A stretch of 64,000 nucleotides of DNA from Anthoceros angustus (taxonomy: Eukaryota > Streptophyta > Anthocerotopsida > Anthocerotales > Anthocerotaceae). The notes under the pieces are model-generated. The model searched no databases and had not been told where the DNA came from. It saw only the letters and a program-made list of their open reading frames with translations. This document shows positions 11,401 to 21,600 of the stretch, one piece after another. The stretch's first letter is position 1. Every line of letters begins with the position of its first letter. A program made the translations under genes and the position numbers. The DNA lies in contig MU008181.1 of NCBI GenBank assembly GCA_010909165.1, forward strand, positions 248,001 to 312,000. The letters are read 5' to 3'.

Positions 11401-11982
11401 ATGAATGGATGGCAAGTGCAGAGAGGAGGGATGGCGGGTCTCCACTACCCCGGACCCATTCCGCCCACTGGCAAGTACGTTTTCGCCTTGACCAGTCCGT
11501 CGTTGCCGGCCTGGGTTTGATGTTTGATTCGAATGCCGTTGATGCTGGAGTCTGTGCGACCTGCGATGTATGTTTTGAGCTAGGAGAGATGTTGTTCGAC
11601 GTGCATTGGGGCTGACTTTGTGCGTGTCTTGTGTGGCAGTGATAGTGCATGGAATTCGCAGCCGATGTCGGCGTTTCCCTACGTGGTGGCGGGCTTTGCA
11701 GTGATGAGCATGCTCGTCCTGTTTGCTCTCTTCATGCTGGCTTGTTCCTTTGTGAGAAGAGAGGATATGGCGAGGGACAACATTGATCCAGCCGATGCAC
11801 AAGCAGCAAGGGATGGTTTAGAATCGGCGCAGCATCCACCACTGGGCAGCCACAATCCGCTCCTAGATCGTCCCATCACCGCCCACAACTTGCCGCACAA
11901 GGAGCAGGAAATGGTGGACCCGCTGGTTGTCATCATGGCGGGAGAGCAGGCGCCCACCCACATTGCCTGCCCAGCAATTTGA
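11401..11982 (+). CDS. GDU: GLUTAMINE DUMPER-like single-pass membrane protein
   Basis: GDU proteins are small plasma-membrane or endomembrane proteins that change amino-acid export in plants. The diagnostic VIMAG box is present near the C-terminus (DPLVVIMAGEQAPTHIACPA), and one membrane helix precedes it (FPYVVAGFAVMSMLVLFALF, ending LACSF). This is the family's order: a W..P segment, the helix ending in ACS, a hydrophilic linker and VIMAG. I propose two exons: 11401-11474 from ATG, an intron at 11475-11639 (AA|GTACGT ... GGCAG|T), then 11640-11982, giving 138 residues in phase. Flowering-plant GDU genes I know lack introns, so the intron is inference. An ATG inside the second exon (11665) would give a shorter protein without splicing. 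The polyacidic tail after VIMAG seen in Arabidopsis GDU1 is absent. Confidence 0.8.
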
Positions 11983-12178
11983 ATTCCTAGAACAGCTGAG
12001 GAGTATTTGAATTTTTGACTTATGGAAGGCGCAATTCGGCTTCCGGCCTCAGCTGAGGACATGCCCGATTCCCCACTGGTGTCGGTGGGGTATGTACTAT
12101 AGGAATAATTAGGGTACAAACTTCGCTAGCTGAACGTCCTTAGCATTACCTTCAGCAACGCGATCAAGATTAGAGCTA

Positions 12179-12395
12179 TGGTTGGCAACGTTGCTTGGAA
12201 GGACATGATTCCAACGACTATGACCAACAGACCCAAGGCAACTGCCAGATATCTCTGTCAGCAGGCCCTTCACAGAGAGAATCTGGACATCGAGAATCTG
12301 CCATTGAGCAAAGAAGACACTGCCAAGTATCCCGTTCAACAGAATCTTCGCTTCGGCTTCGAGTGCTGCGAACCCCACTGCTGCCACACAAATCT
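12179..12395 (-). pseudogene. Degenerate duplicate of the last exon of the V-ATPase c'' gene
   Basis: On the minus strand this aligns along its length with the terminal exon of the neighbouring VHA-c'' gene. It has a similar acceptor (TTGTTGCAG|ATTTGTGTGG against TCTCGCAG|AATTTGTGTAGG), a shared core (TTGGCAGTTGCCTTGGGTCT) and a similar end (CAACGTTGCCAACCA). Reading frame and most membrane residues are lost. It lies about 190 bp downstream of the real stop codon, so it is a tandem 3'-end duplication that has decayed. Confidence 0.8.
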
Positions 12396-12582
12396 GCAAC
12401 AAGACAACATCACGATCAACCATCTCCGAGTCGAACAGAGTTTTGGGAAAATTCATGGTAGAGGTGGCCACTGAGCTCGGCATATGAGCAGGACTTAACA
12501 TAGGGAAACCCTGAATAAAATTCTGCTGAGCTGTTTGTTATACCATGACGAAAGCCTCGTCCACACTGATCCACCTTCAAGC

Positions 12583-13386
12583 TCAGCTAACAGCAGTGGT
12601 TGGCCACTGTGCTTGGGAGGACACAATAATTCCGACAATGACACCAAACAGACCCAAGGCACTGCCAAAGATCTCGATGACCAGAATCTTCACATAGAGA
12701 GTTGAATTTTGAGCATCCGCCAATGCACAACTGCTGCCGATAATTCCTACACAAATTCTGCGAGACAACCACAACATGGTCACCATACTGCTGGATTTCA
12801 TCAGCAAAGAAAACGAAAAATTGCACCTGCTTCCGGTGGTACATACCCACACGCCAAATTGGCCAACCCGACGATGAGGCCGGAGCCAAATATTGCGTAG
12901 CCAGCATGCATTGATGTTGGAAGGTATAGGTTTTCGCTAGGTACACTCTCCAACTTTGTTTGCAGAATAATTGCCACGATGACTCCATAAATAGCAACTG
13001 CCTCACAAAAGATCACACTGCAAAACGCGCACATCTTCAGATCAGAGGGAAGGGAAGGGACACAGTTGCCCTGGTTCACGACGGCTGAAAATCCTGAGCA
13101 CCTCCTTACCTGACCAGATTTTTCGATGTGATCCGTGGGACTTTGATGGCAGCACCAATCAGACTGCTGCCAGTTATAAGCATCCCCCTGTTTTGAGAAG
13201 GCCAGGACAATCAGAAAACCGGCCAATTCCGATCCTCAGCCAAGCGAGCCAGCCAGCATAAGACCCGGGATTTTACCACGCTGCTCCCAAAACTGAGACC
13301 CCGATGGAGAGGGCAATCCCCATTGAAGCGTAGAAGTAGGGCGAGAGGTACTTCAACGACCCAATCCAAGAGTTCGGATCTGCCAT
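12583..13386 (-). CDS. VHA-c'': V-type proton ATPase c'' proteolipid subunit
   Basis: The c'' subunit sits in the rotating proteolipid ring of the vacuolar/Golgi Vo sector and carries protons. Four exons with consistent phases: 13386-13277, 13187-13110, 13017-12847, 12757-12583 (TGA), totalling 177 residues, the normal length. The protein starts [17 protein letters not shown], has the first helix ([20 protein letters not shown]), then [20 protein letters not shown]. The helix [17 protein letters not shown] contains the essential glutamate. The lumenal loop TKLESVP, the helix [19 protein letters not shown] and the last helices [19 protein letters not shown] and [20 protein letters not shown] follow. 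All splice sites are GT..AG. Introns are short (about 90 bp each). A decayed copy of the last exon lies just downstream. Confidence 0.96.
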
Positions 13387-14521
13387 GGCGGAGCTGAAGA
13401 CGAATGCCCTGGATGATCACCACTCCGCCTCCAAGAGACCGGGATCGGGGGCCCTGCACTGCGCTGCGCTGTGCACCTGATCGCAACTTGCACAAGACAG
13501 AGGACGCTCGTGACAAGAGGAAGAAAACACTTATCAGCCGAGCTTCCTTTTTTAACCCAATACCCTACATGACCCGCTTTGAAACATTTCCCTTCGTCTC
13601 TCTTTCGACGATATTACGCTCCAAAATCCTCCATAAGGCTCCCACGATCGGCAGTGCTGTGTATCTCAAAGGATGTGCTGCAGCAGGGGCTGAAAGGGTT
13701 GTGGCAGCCTGCGTGTGGTGGGCTTCAGACACGTGCCCACAAATGGCCGAATATGGCAGGCCCACCAGTGTCTGTAGAGTACTACCATGATCTTTCGATT
13801 CCATTATGGCTCTAGAGCCGATGCAAGCGTCAGCCCGTGGGCTCACCATCACGGTCGGCTGCTGGATGAATTGCTGAAAGAACTGAGTTCAAAACTGAAA
13901 GTGAGTTCAGGTCCCTAATGGCTGCCAGCCAGATGCTTCAAGTTCGTGATTGAAACCACTGGCCGCGACAACAACAGCAGCTCCCAACCACTAGTCGTGA
14001 CAATCCACTGCAGCTTTGGAATACCGTGTCCGGTGGGTGAGGTTCGGTGCAGCTGCAGTGCCTCCAATAGGAGGCGTTTGAGTAGTGATGAGCTATCAAG
14101 GGTTAGAGTCAGAGCTGGCACTCTAACACCAGCACTGGCACTCTAACACCAGCACTGGCACTCTGAAAAAGGATCATGCACCTGCCATACTCCGTCCATA
14201 AATTAGTTCCCAATATCCATCCTGTCCAGGTTTCGGAGCTCCTGAGCAGTTCTGAAAGCGAAGGGAAGGCCCATGCGCTGAAGGAGGGATCCACGTCTCA
14301 CCTTCACCTCCATGTTAGACGGTTTTACCACCTTCAAATCCTCTGTACCATAAAAAACACAGACCAAGCTTTTTAGACTCCTGAAGTCAACAGCAAGTAC
14401 CATGCCGGAAACAGCTTCTCCAGGGATGTTGATGGCACCATACCTAATAGGATCGGAGTCTGAAGCTCGAAAAGAATGCAAGCACCACGCCATCTCCGGC
14501 ATATGTGGTGCCAGCGGTATC
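13387..14521. other. Spacer between VHA-c'' and the WD40 gene; short tandem repeat
   Basis: Holds the VHA-c'' promoter and the WD40 3' flank. A 20 bp unit (TGGCACTCTAACACCAGCAC) is repeated 2.5 times at 14116-14164. An open frame at 14203-14583 (minus), partly overlapping the WD40 3' end, has protein-like composition but no family I recognise and is more likely 3' UTR. Confidence 0.5.
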
Positions 14522-15916
14522 CTATTGCTGCACAACTTCCACGGCCGGCAGATTACCAGGATCCTCGAGCTGCATTTGCTCACAAGTGCTCAGAGTAGTA
14601 GTATGCTCTAACGACGCCTCCACTTCACCATCGTTATCTCGAACCTCCTGGATGTCGCTGCTGTTAGGAGTAGTCGCTAGCTCTGACTCTAACCCTAGAT
14701 AGCTCATCGTCTGCCACACCCATTCAAATTGCCAAACAGACGCACAGTTTTCAACAACCGTGACCGAACCACCCTTCTCACTTTCATCTTCGGCTGCATC
14801 GACTGTAAATCTGCGGTGTCCCGAACAGGATGCTGCAAGGGGTAAGGTTGGATGAAATGAAAATCCGTTTACGGTGTCCAGAGCTCCTTGGAAACTCATC
14901 ACCCATGCACCTGTTTGGAGATCATACACATGCACCAGACCATCCTGACCTCCAGTCCCCAAGTATCTTCCTGACGACTCTATATCAAAAGCAATGCGTT
15001 GGTTGGTTTCCGCAGCTACTCTCGGCATCTTGTACACCACTCCAGCCGTGTGCCTTACATCCCAGCACAAAATGTTCGGGTCCTTCCTGCCTCCTGTGTA
15101 TAGGTAGTTTCCGTCCTTCGAAAACAAAACCTGCGTAACCCCACCTTCCTGTCCATGGAGCACAAAGAGCAGCTCTGCATTGTCCTCGGCATACAGTGCT
15201 GTTGTCCGATTATACGAACCAGCTGCTAGCAACCCTGCTTGGTAGGGATTAAACGCCAGGCACGATATAATACCCCGCTGTCCATCTTTGCTCTTGTTAA
15301 CCGTGGAATACTCATCGAAATCCCTTCCAGGCCTGGCAGCATCGAAGACCCTAAGCATCTTGTTGTAGCCGCAAAAAACTCTATTTCCCGCCGGATTAAA
15401 AGCAACAGAGTAGGCAGCTGCAATTTCATCCATGGCATCGTAGGCTCGGTAGCTGCACCGAAGCTCACCCGACACAGCATCCCAGAGGTGCACTGGATGG
15501 TCACGGCTGGTGCTTGCCACGAGGCAGCTTGTAGGATCTGCTGCAGTCATCCCCGGGTACCAGCTGAAGTCATACACGGTCTCTCCCTCCTGGACCCTCA
15601 AGGCGGCACCGTACGAGTCTTCAGCAGCTGCCGCCGCATCTTCCACGCATGAGCCGGCAGTTACATCCGCTGGGAGATCGAACACCCGGAGACTGTTGTC
15701 ATCGCTGCAAGTGCAAAAGCAGGAGCCATCTGGAGCCCACTTGACCCCTTTAAGGAAATTGTTGGCTGGCTGCCCCTTCTTCTCAGGCTGCTTGAACTGA
15801 GCATGGAAATGGTAGCGCCGGGAGGGAGAACGTTCCACATCGATCACAGCCAAGTACAGCGCATTGTCCCCGGCTTGGTCCTCGGCTTCCCCCATCTCTC
15901 GGCATTCGCCGATCAC
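14522..15916 (-). CDS. WRAP53: WD40 protein of the WRAP53/TCAB1 (telomerase Cajal body) family
   Basis: WRAP53/TCAB1 proteins bind the CAB box of scaRNAs, and of telomerase RNA in animals, and target them to Cajal bodies. The 464-residue open frame is uninterrupted. Landmarks of the family: FKQPEKKGQPANNFLKGVKW and APDGSCFCTCSDDNSLRVFD (residues about 42-81), YDFSWYPGM, CLVASTSRDHPVHLWDAVSG, YSVAFNPAGNRVFCGYNKML, the RGIISCLAFNP.Q.GLLAAGSY block, YTGGRKDPNILCWDVRH, FDIESSGRYLGTGGQDG and FSFHPTLPLAASCSGHRRF. These give about six to seven WD blades between residues 50 and 400. The start at 15916 is the first Met; a second Met seven residues later is equally possible. The C-terminal 70 residues are unconserved and acidic. 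The gene has no intron, whereas the animal gene has several. Plant function is inferred from the family. Confidence 0.9.
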   Translation of the reverse strand: MIGECREMGEAEDQAGDNALYLAVIDVERSPSRRYHFHAQFKQPEKKGQPANNFLKGVKWAPDGSCFCTCSDDNSLRVFDLPADVTAGSCVEDAAAAAEDSYGAALRVQEGETVYDFSWYPGMTAADPTSCLVASTSRDHPVHLWDAVSGELRCSYRAYDAMDEIAAAYSVAFNPAGNRVFCGYNKMLRVFDAARPGRDFDEYSTVNKSKDGQRGIISCLAFNPYQAGLLAAGSYNRTTALYAEDNAELLFVLHGQEGGVTQVLFSKDGNYLYTGGRKDPNILCWDVRHTAGVVYKMPRVAAETNQRIAFDIESSGRYLGTGGQDGLVHVYDLQTGAWVMSFQGALDTVNGFSFHPTLPLAASCSGHRRFTVDAAEDESEKGGSVTVVENCASVWQFEWVWQTMSYLGLESELATTPNSSDIQEVRDNDGEVEASLEHTTTLSTCEQMQLEDPGNLPAVEVVQQ

Positions 15917-16811
15917 AACCCTACCGAAACGCTTCGACGAGATCCAACGCAGGACGCGTTTTCCAACTATGTACTAAACGTCCTTTCGTGCTGGGAACTG
16001 GGTATGTACTCCCAATCGCTAATATGGATCGAGAGTACCTATCTATGGTTTGTGTTGTCTCTTCAAGAAGAAAGAAGAAAGAAGAGTTTGACTTTTGGCC
16101 CCCACGCCCTTTTGAAAGAATAGAATTTTTTTACATGATTGGATTTCTAACAAGTAATAGATGACTCGGTTGTAATTTGGATCGTGAGTTCTGGTCAAGA
16201 AAGCAAGTATGGCGCAGGGTTCGAGATGTGTGTGGGAACATATTTCTGTCGTGTATTGTATACATCGTTCCCGGCATCTTTCAAATTCCATGGTACTCTA
16301 CTGCACCTGGCACTGACGACATTGTGCAGGGAGTGCAGGAATAGGGGGGAGGCACTACCCGAGTACCTCCAGTAGTGGACGCAGGCTGAAGCCACGCCGT
16401 AAGCGTGGACAAGAATCACCCTGCTGCGATATGTAGTCCAGTAGGCCCTTTGAACTGTACGCTTGTGCATTGCAGGCTTTTTTGGGTGCAAGCCTTGTAT
16501 GTGTGCGACTATTTTCATGGAAGCCCTTCTCGGTTGGTCCTTCTGGTACAAGCTTGTTTCGGGGTAATTAGTGCTAAGTGAAACTGCACCCCCATAGACA
16601 GCAGGCCTAGGAAACGTTGCAGCCCGGTATGCACCTAATGCCAAACACTGCAGCCTTGCATGTAAGGGCAAACGCACTCAGCCACGCCGCAAACACAGAT
16701 GATGACTGCAGCGCAAACGCAATCGCAAACGGTAAGCCCAGCGCTAACGCAACCGCTGACAACCCTAAAAAAATGTGGATGCCGCGTGACCAGAGATGGA
16801 ATATTGCGTGT

Positions 16812-17052
16812 CGCAATGGGCGGCAACGCAAATGACCTAAACGCAACCCTAAACCCGAGAGAAGAAAAGTTTCTGTGTATCGTGAAATCTTTTCGTGCAT
16901 CATGGGGTAGGTTGACGACATCGGACAGGGGCCCCGACCGATGTGGTCATGCGTGACATACCGAAATAGTTCCGCCATATGGCGGGACTATTTCTTTCTG
17001 TCCACAACCCTAAAAAAATGTGGATGCTGCATGACCAGATCGGTATTCCATA
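16812..17052 (+). repeat. Direct repeat copy A (~240 bp)
   Basis: Near-identical to 17569-17816. Both start CGCAATGG, contain the tract with AACCCTAAACCCGAGAG (AATCCTAAACCCGAGAG in copy B), ATCATGGGGTAGGTTGACG and GGCGGGACTATTTCTTTCTG, and end with CAGATCGGTATTCCATA. A third partial copy of the end lies at 16760-16800. The ~520 bp between copies is different sequence, so a small terminal-repeat element or two insertions of one element is possible. Confidence 0.85.
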
Positions 17053-17568
17053 CATACCACATTAGGCCGGGTAGAACTATATGGCTGAGAAAACTTTCTT
17101 GTCACACAACTTGGGTCATACTCATACTAGGGTACAACCGTATGGCTCATACAATTTTCTTGTCACACAATGGGTGTAGAATATGGAATACCGATATGGT
17201 TACTCGGCATCATGTGTGTGACTTTGTTTTTTTTTCGGTGTACGCTACGGAAATATGCCACGGCATCTTTCAGATACTTGCATACAATACACGTATAATA
17301 TGTGCCACATCAGCTTCATTAGGTTCCTACGCAGGGCAAAACCTTTTTATGACACTATCATAGGCCAGGTGTTCCAATTGTGTCATGCACATGTTTTCTT
17401 ATTTAGGGTTTTAGGATTTCGATCACACACATACATGTTAAACAAGCGGCCAAGACACACATACACAAATTTATGGCGCAAGTTTGGCCCACGTGCACGA
17501 TTCCCATTTCCTCAAGGCCTCGCTCTCGCTCTCGCATCTGCTTGGCGCTGACATATGGAGCCCCATAC

Positions 17569-17816
17569 CGCAATGGCGCGGCAACGCAAATGACCTAAAC
17601 GCAATCCTAAACCCGAGAGAAGAAAAGTTTCTGTGTATCGTGAAATCTTTTCGTGCATCATGGGGTAGGTTGACGACATCGGGACACCGGGGGGCCGCAG
17701 CCCCAACCAATGTGGTCATGCGTGACATATAATTCCGCCATATGCGGCGGGACTATTTCTTTCTGTCCACAACCCTAAAAGAATGTGGATGCCGCGTGAC
17801 CAGATCGGTATTCCAT
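17569..17816 (+). repeat. Direct repeat copy B (~245 bp)
   Basis: Partner of the repeat at 16812-17052. It differs by a short GC-rich insertion (CCGGGGGGCCGCAGCCCC area near 17690) and a few substitutions. No open reading frame is conserved between the two. Confidence 0.85.
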
Positions 17817-18499
17817 AGTAGAAGTTTGATCTCGTAATGATGTTCTTTTTCCTGACCTTAGGGTTTTAAATTTTGGGTTTTAACATGCCAGCATTTTGCG
17901 TCCTATCACACATCCAATTCTTTTCTGGATGGTCTACCATCATGTTGATGTTCATGCTTGCCAAGCTGCTCATTATCCACATGCTGAGAGGTTTCTGGAT
18001 TGTGTGGCCGAGAGAGGGCGCTTGTTCCCACGCTTAAAGAGCCTGTGCCTCGCGGCGAGGAGGTGCGTCCCACTGCGCTAGGCCGAGGGGCGAAGGCCGA
18101 GTTGAAATCAGTGGTCGGCCTTGACGGTGGGTGATGGGTCTTTGCGTCTTTGCGTGCTCGTTGCGCTTCCACGAGCGCCCGCATCCGTGAGCGCGCCTCT
18201 TGTGGCGAGTGCGCCTCTTCCAAATCCATGGGCGACTGCTAAATGTGTGCGCATGCCTCAGTCTGCCTTGAGCTGCTGTTGCACCGGAGGAGGAGCCATC
18301 GTAGTCTCCTCCTACGGGCTATGGGCGACGGCCGGGGCTTGAGGCCACAAGCTGCACAGACAATGAGGAGGCGATCTCCTCCTCATCAAAGTCGCCAAAG
18401 ATAATAGCTTCGTTGGAGATGCCTGAGGCTTGCTGGGTCTGAAGGTAAGGCTAGTTGTGAGCTAGTTGTGCAGGCTGTGACTGATGTGTGTGTGGCTGT

Positions 18500-20894
18500 T
18501 ATGCAAGTACTAGGGCTGCACCCATCAAGATGTCATCGTCACTATCGTCTGGGTCTAAATTTTGTGGTGCTTCCACTGTCACTGAGCCTCGCATGTCTTC
18601 TAAGAAAGTCACATACCCTAAGTGATTAACCTTGTGAGTCTGTGGATGCATGATTTTAAAGCCTTTGATGCACGCCCTTGGTGAAGCCGATAAATATGTT
18701 CTTCCGTGCATGATCTTCTAACTTAGTTCTTATGGCTTCGGGTACGTGTGCATATACCAGAGAACCAAAGACCCTAAGGTTTGATAGGTCGGTTTTGTGC
18801 CTTGTCCATACTTCATAAAGAGTTTATTGTGCAAGAGCAGCCGTTACAGATTTGTTGATACGATAGACTGCGTGAGCACTAGCTAATACGATAGACTACG
18901 TGAGCCCTAGCTAATACGATAGACTGCGTGAGCCTTGGCTTCTAGCCAGTAGATTTTTGGTAAGTCGGCGTGTATCAGCATTGTCATTCCATAATCCTGA
19001 ACGGTTATGTTCATACGTTTAGATACCCCGTTTTGCTGAGATGTATGAGGAGTAGTAATCTGTTTGCTAATGCCATGTGATTTGCAGAATTGCAGGAAAT
19101 CACTTGAACCGTACTCTCCTCCTCCATCTGAGCGTATTGCAAGGAGTGTTTCTCCCCTTTGCTTCTCAACCCAAGGTGTATACTCCTGAAAACCGCTAAG
19201 TATTAGTGCTTGGGACTTGTGTTTCAGCAAATAAAGCACAGTAAAACTACTCATATCATCTATAATCAGCATGAAGTAAAGGTATCCGTGGATTGATCTT
19301 TTGAATGGTCCACAAATATTGGAGTGTACTAACTCCAGCCGTTTGGTGGATCTGGTTGTGGATTTAGGGAATGGAGCATAGTGACTTTCCCAAGTGAGCA
19401 TACTTAGCATACTCCAAAGTCCTCCACATTGTAAGTAAAATACTTTTAGCTGCACCTACAAATAACATCTGCTTCATTCTTTGTATGCGCATATGGCCAA
19501 GGCTTGCATGCCATACGTAGGATTTATTGTGCTTGGTTGCAGCAGATAGTGAGAAAGCAAGATTATGACATCTATCTATGTTGAGGTGATAGAGATAATT
19601 GTTCTTTAGGTCTCCGGTAGCAAGGAGCTCTCCTTGATGTGTCTCCACGACATAGTGACCTCCTCCAAAGCAAACGTAACATCTAGACTCATCGATCTTG
19701 CAAACTGAAAGTAGGTTTTTAGTCAGCCCTTGAACATGTAGTACGTATAAAATCTGGAGTGTACTTCCAGGTTTTAGGTTTAGATCTACTGATCCTTGTC
19801 CTTCTATAGTTTCTTTTGTCACCCAGGCTAAAGAATTGAGGAGGCTTGGAGGGTGTGTACTCTATGAAGTATTCCCTAAGCGGAGTCATGCACTGCGACG
19901 TCCCCAATTCACAATGAATGTTGGCCTTGGGCAGCTAAGCACAAAGCAACAAGTGCTGTTGGTGGTGAGTCTGTCCTAATGTTTTGTCGGCATAGGAATG
20001 CCTTGGAGTGTCGCTTTATAGTTAGTGTTAATTGTCTTGACGGCTCTAGTTTATCCCTCCTTTCATCGTTGTCTGCTATTCGTTTGCGGCATTCTTCATA
20101 GGTGTGGCCTGGTATCTTACAATAACCACACACTTTTCTTCATGTAGGATTATAGTTGCCTCTTGCTCTTGGGTAAGAGCCTCTACCCATGAATGTCTGC
20201 CCTTTGAAATTTGGCCTGCCTCTGCCTCTGAACCTGCGTCCTCCGATGAAGTAGGCAGCACTGAAGGATTCACTTCTGAAGGAAGATGCGAATACTTTTA
20301 TTCGACCTTCTTCCATTAGCATGTCGCTTATTTCCTTATTTCCTTATTTACTATAAGTGCTGTGACTCCTTGTAGGGATTGGACTGTAGAGATCCATGAT
20401 TCAGGCAAGGTGGTGAGCAATATTGCGGTTGATAGGTCTTTAGTTATAATGAAGCCGATTGCTTGGAATTTCGAAGTCCAGGCATGCTATGTGTGTCCAC
20501 CTGGTCTCCTTCCGACATTCTTAATACAAAGTAGTTTTTGATGATGTGGACAGCGTGCATGATATCGGATGCAGCATATATATCATGGAGTTGTTTTCAT
20601 GCAAGCTGTGGTTTTTGCCCCTTCTAGCTGCTGTACGTTTCGCAGTCTCATGCCTTGCATGATTACGTATTTGGCTTGCTGATTCTTCTCGTCCCATTCT
20701 TGTATTTGTGCAAGTGTTATGTCGGCGCCTGCTGCGCGAGGAATAAGAACTGGTGGAGAGCCATTCCCGCCTACGTGGTCCCATAGTTTCTTTTCTTTTA
20801 GTATGTTAGTGATTCTGAACTTCCAAAGAGAGAAGTTATGTTGTTGGCCATCGAAACGGTCTTCCTCAGAGAGATAGATCCCGAAGGAAGACAT
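18500..20894 (-). pseudogene. copia gag-protease-integrase relic
   Basis: Gag begins at 20894 with the usual start: EDRFDGQQHNFSLWKFRITN and LKEKKLWDHV. A zinc knuckle CGYCKIPGHTYEEC (CX2CX4HX4C) is at about 20090-20130. A protease remnant near 19880 reads CMTPLREYF..YTPSKPP. The GAG-pre-integrase domain spans about 19450-19800 (KSYVWHASLGHMRIQRMKQM). The integrase core at 18907-19455 has LELVHSNICGPFKRS, IIDDMSSFTVLYLL, IRSDGGGEYGSSDF and HTSQQNGVSKRMN; acidic catalytic positions look retained. The tail reads LRVFGSLVYAHVPEAIRTKL and HPQTHKV. Frame changes and stops separate the blocks. It is not functional as one polyprotein. Confidence 0.85.
18859..18936 (+). repeat. 28 bp tandem repeat (three copies) in the copia relic
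   Basis: Three copies of a unit with the core ACGATAGACTGCGTGAGC and the linker CTAGCTAAT. The triplication falls in the integrase tail and shifts the frame, because 28 is not a multiple of three. Confidence 0.85.
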
Positions 20895-21501
20895 ATTGTG
20901 TTGATTTGGTGTCTAAAGATAGATGGCGGTGTGTCTTAGGAGGCAATTGGTGTCAATCTGCATTGTAATTAGGACTCTGTGCGTTATGTGTATTATTTTA
21001 GCGTTTGGATGTGTTTGTTGAAGATTGGTTAGTTGCTTTATTTTGGAGTTTTGTAGGGCCTTAATTTCTAATGATAGAGGTTATATGAATAGGTTGTGTT
21101 GCCTACAAATTATATCTTAGTGGGTAAGGACCTTGTGTCTGATGTGTTGAGGCGAGATAGGTGAAGCGACATAAAAAAAGGATGTGAATTCCTTGATCAT
21201 TGTGGGTTTTGTGATTGTTCTTGTGTAAATAGGAATAGCACTTGAATGTAGGCCCAATCATATTCTTGGGGTTATAGATACCCTCGTAGAGATAACTCCT
21301 CTCCTATGAGGAGCAAGACTGAGCATGTTCTTATCCAGCCATAAACCCACAGGTTCTCATTGGTTTCTCTGTCATCTCTTTGCCATTCCAACTGTTGGTG
21401 AATTCTATTTGCTCTTCTTAGTAAGTGTTGTTGTCTTTGAGAGCCTGGTATGGCTTGGCAATATGCTAATCATGATTGTTTACCCCGGATTGGTGGTTGG
21501 T

Positions 21502-21514
21502 GGCTCTAATACCA
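21502..21514 (-). promoter_or_regulatory. copia primer-binding site (initiator Met-tRNA type)
   Basis: Minus-strand TGGTATTAGAGCC, one base different from the usual plant copia site TGGTATCAGAGCC complementary to initiator tRNA-Met. It is directly preceded by ...AAAATTATCA, a proper LTR 3' end. This fixes the element's direction and its 5' LTR border. Confidence 0.8.
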
Positions 21515-21600
21515 TGATAATTTTATATTGCAGTTGGTTAGGGATTAAGCCTTCATGCTGGATTCATCCGAATAGTTCAAGTCATCTATAGTTACAAACA

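Larger units (their letters stand above)
15917..18449. other. Repeat-rich spacer with AACCCTA-containing blocks
   Basis: The first few hundred bases should include the WD40 promoter (minus). The rest is non-coding and repeat-derived: two long direct repeats (listed separately), scattered AACCCTAAA motifs and an inverted pair around 17040 (CGGTATTCCATAC) and 17180 (TATGGAATACCG) that could form a hairpin. Open frames here are short and lack family motifs. The frame 17906-18229 minus (MDLEEAHSPQEARSRMRALV) may be linker sequence of the adjacent copia element. Confidence 0.5.
18450..21600 (-). mobile_element. Truncated Ty1/copia retrotransposon
   Basis: On the minus strand, order from high to low coordinates: a short LTR remnant ending in CA at 21515, a primer-binding site (21502-21514), about 600 bp of leader, gag (20894 downward), a CCHC knuckle, protease remnant, GAG-pre-integrase and integrase, then sequence that loses homology before any reverse transcriptase. 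The order gag, protease, integrase is copia type. Reverse transcriptase, RNase H and a 3' LTR are missing, so it is a 5' fragment. Its far end abuts the AACCCTA-repeat spacer. Confidence 0.82.

Noticed and set aside
14203-14583. 126-codon minus frame at the WD40 3' end
   Set aside because: No recognised family; partly overlaps the WD40 stop in another frame and is likely UTR.
16195-16677. 160-codon minus frame
   Set aside because: No motif, no splice or neighbour support, lies in repeat-rich spacer.
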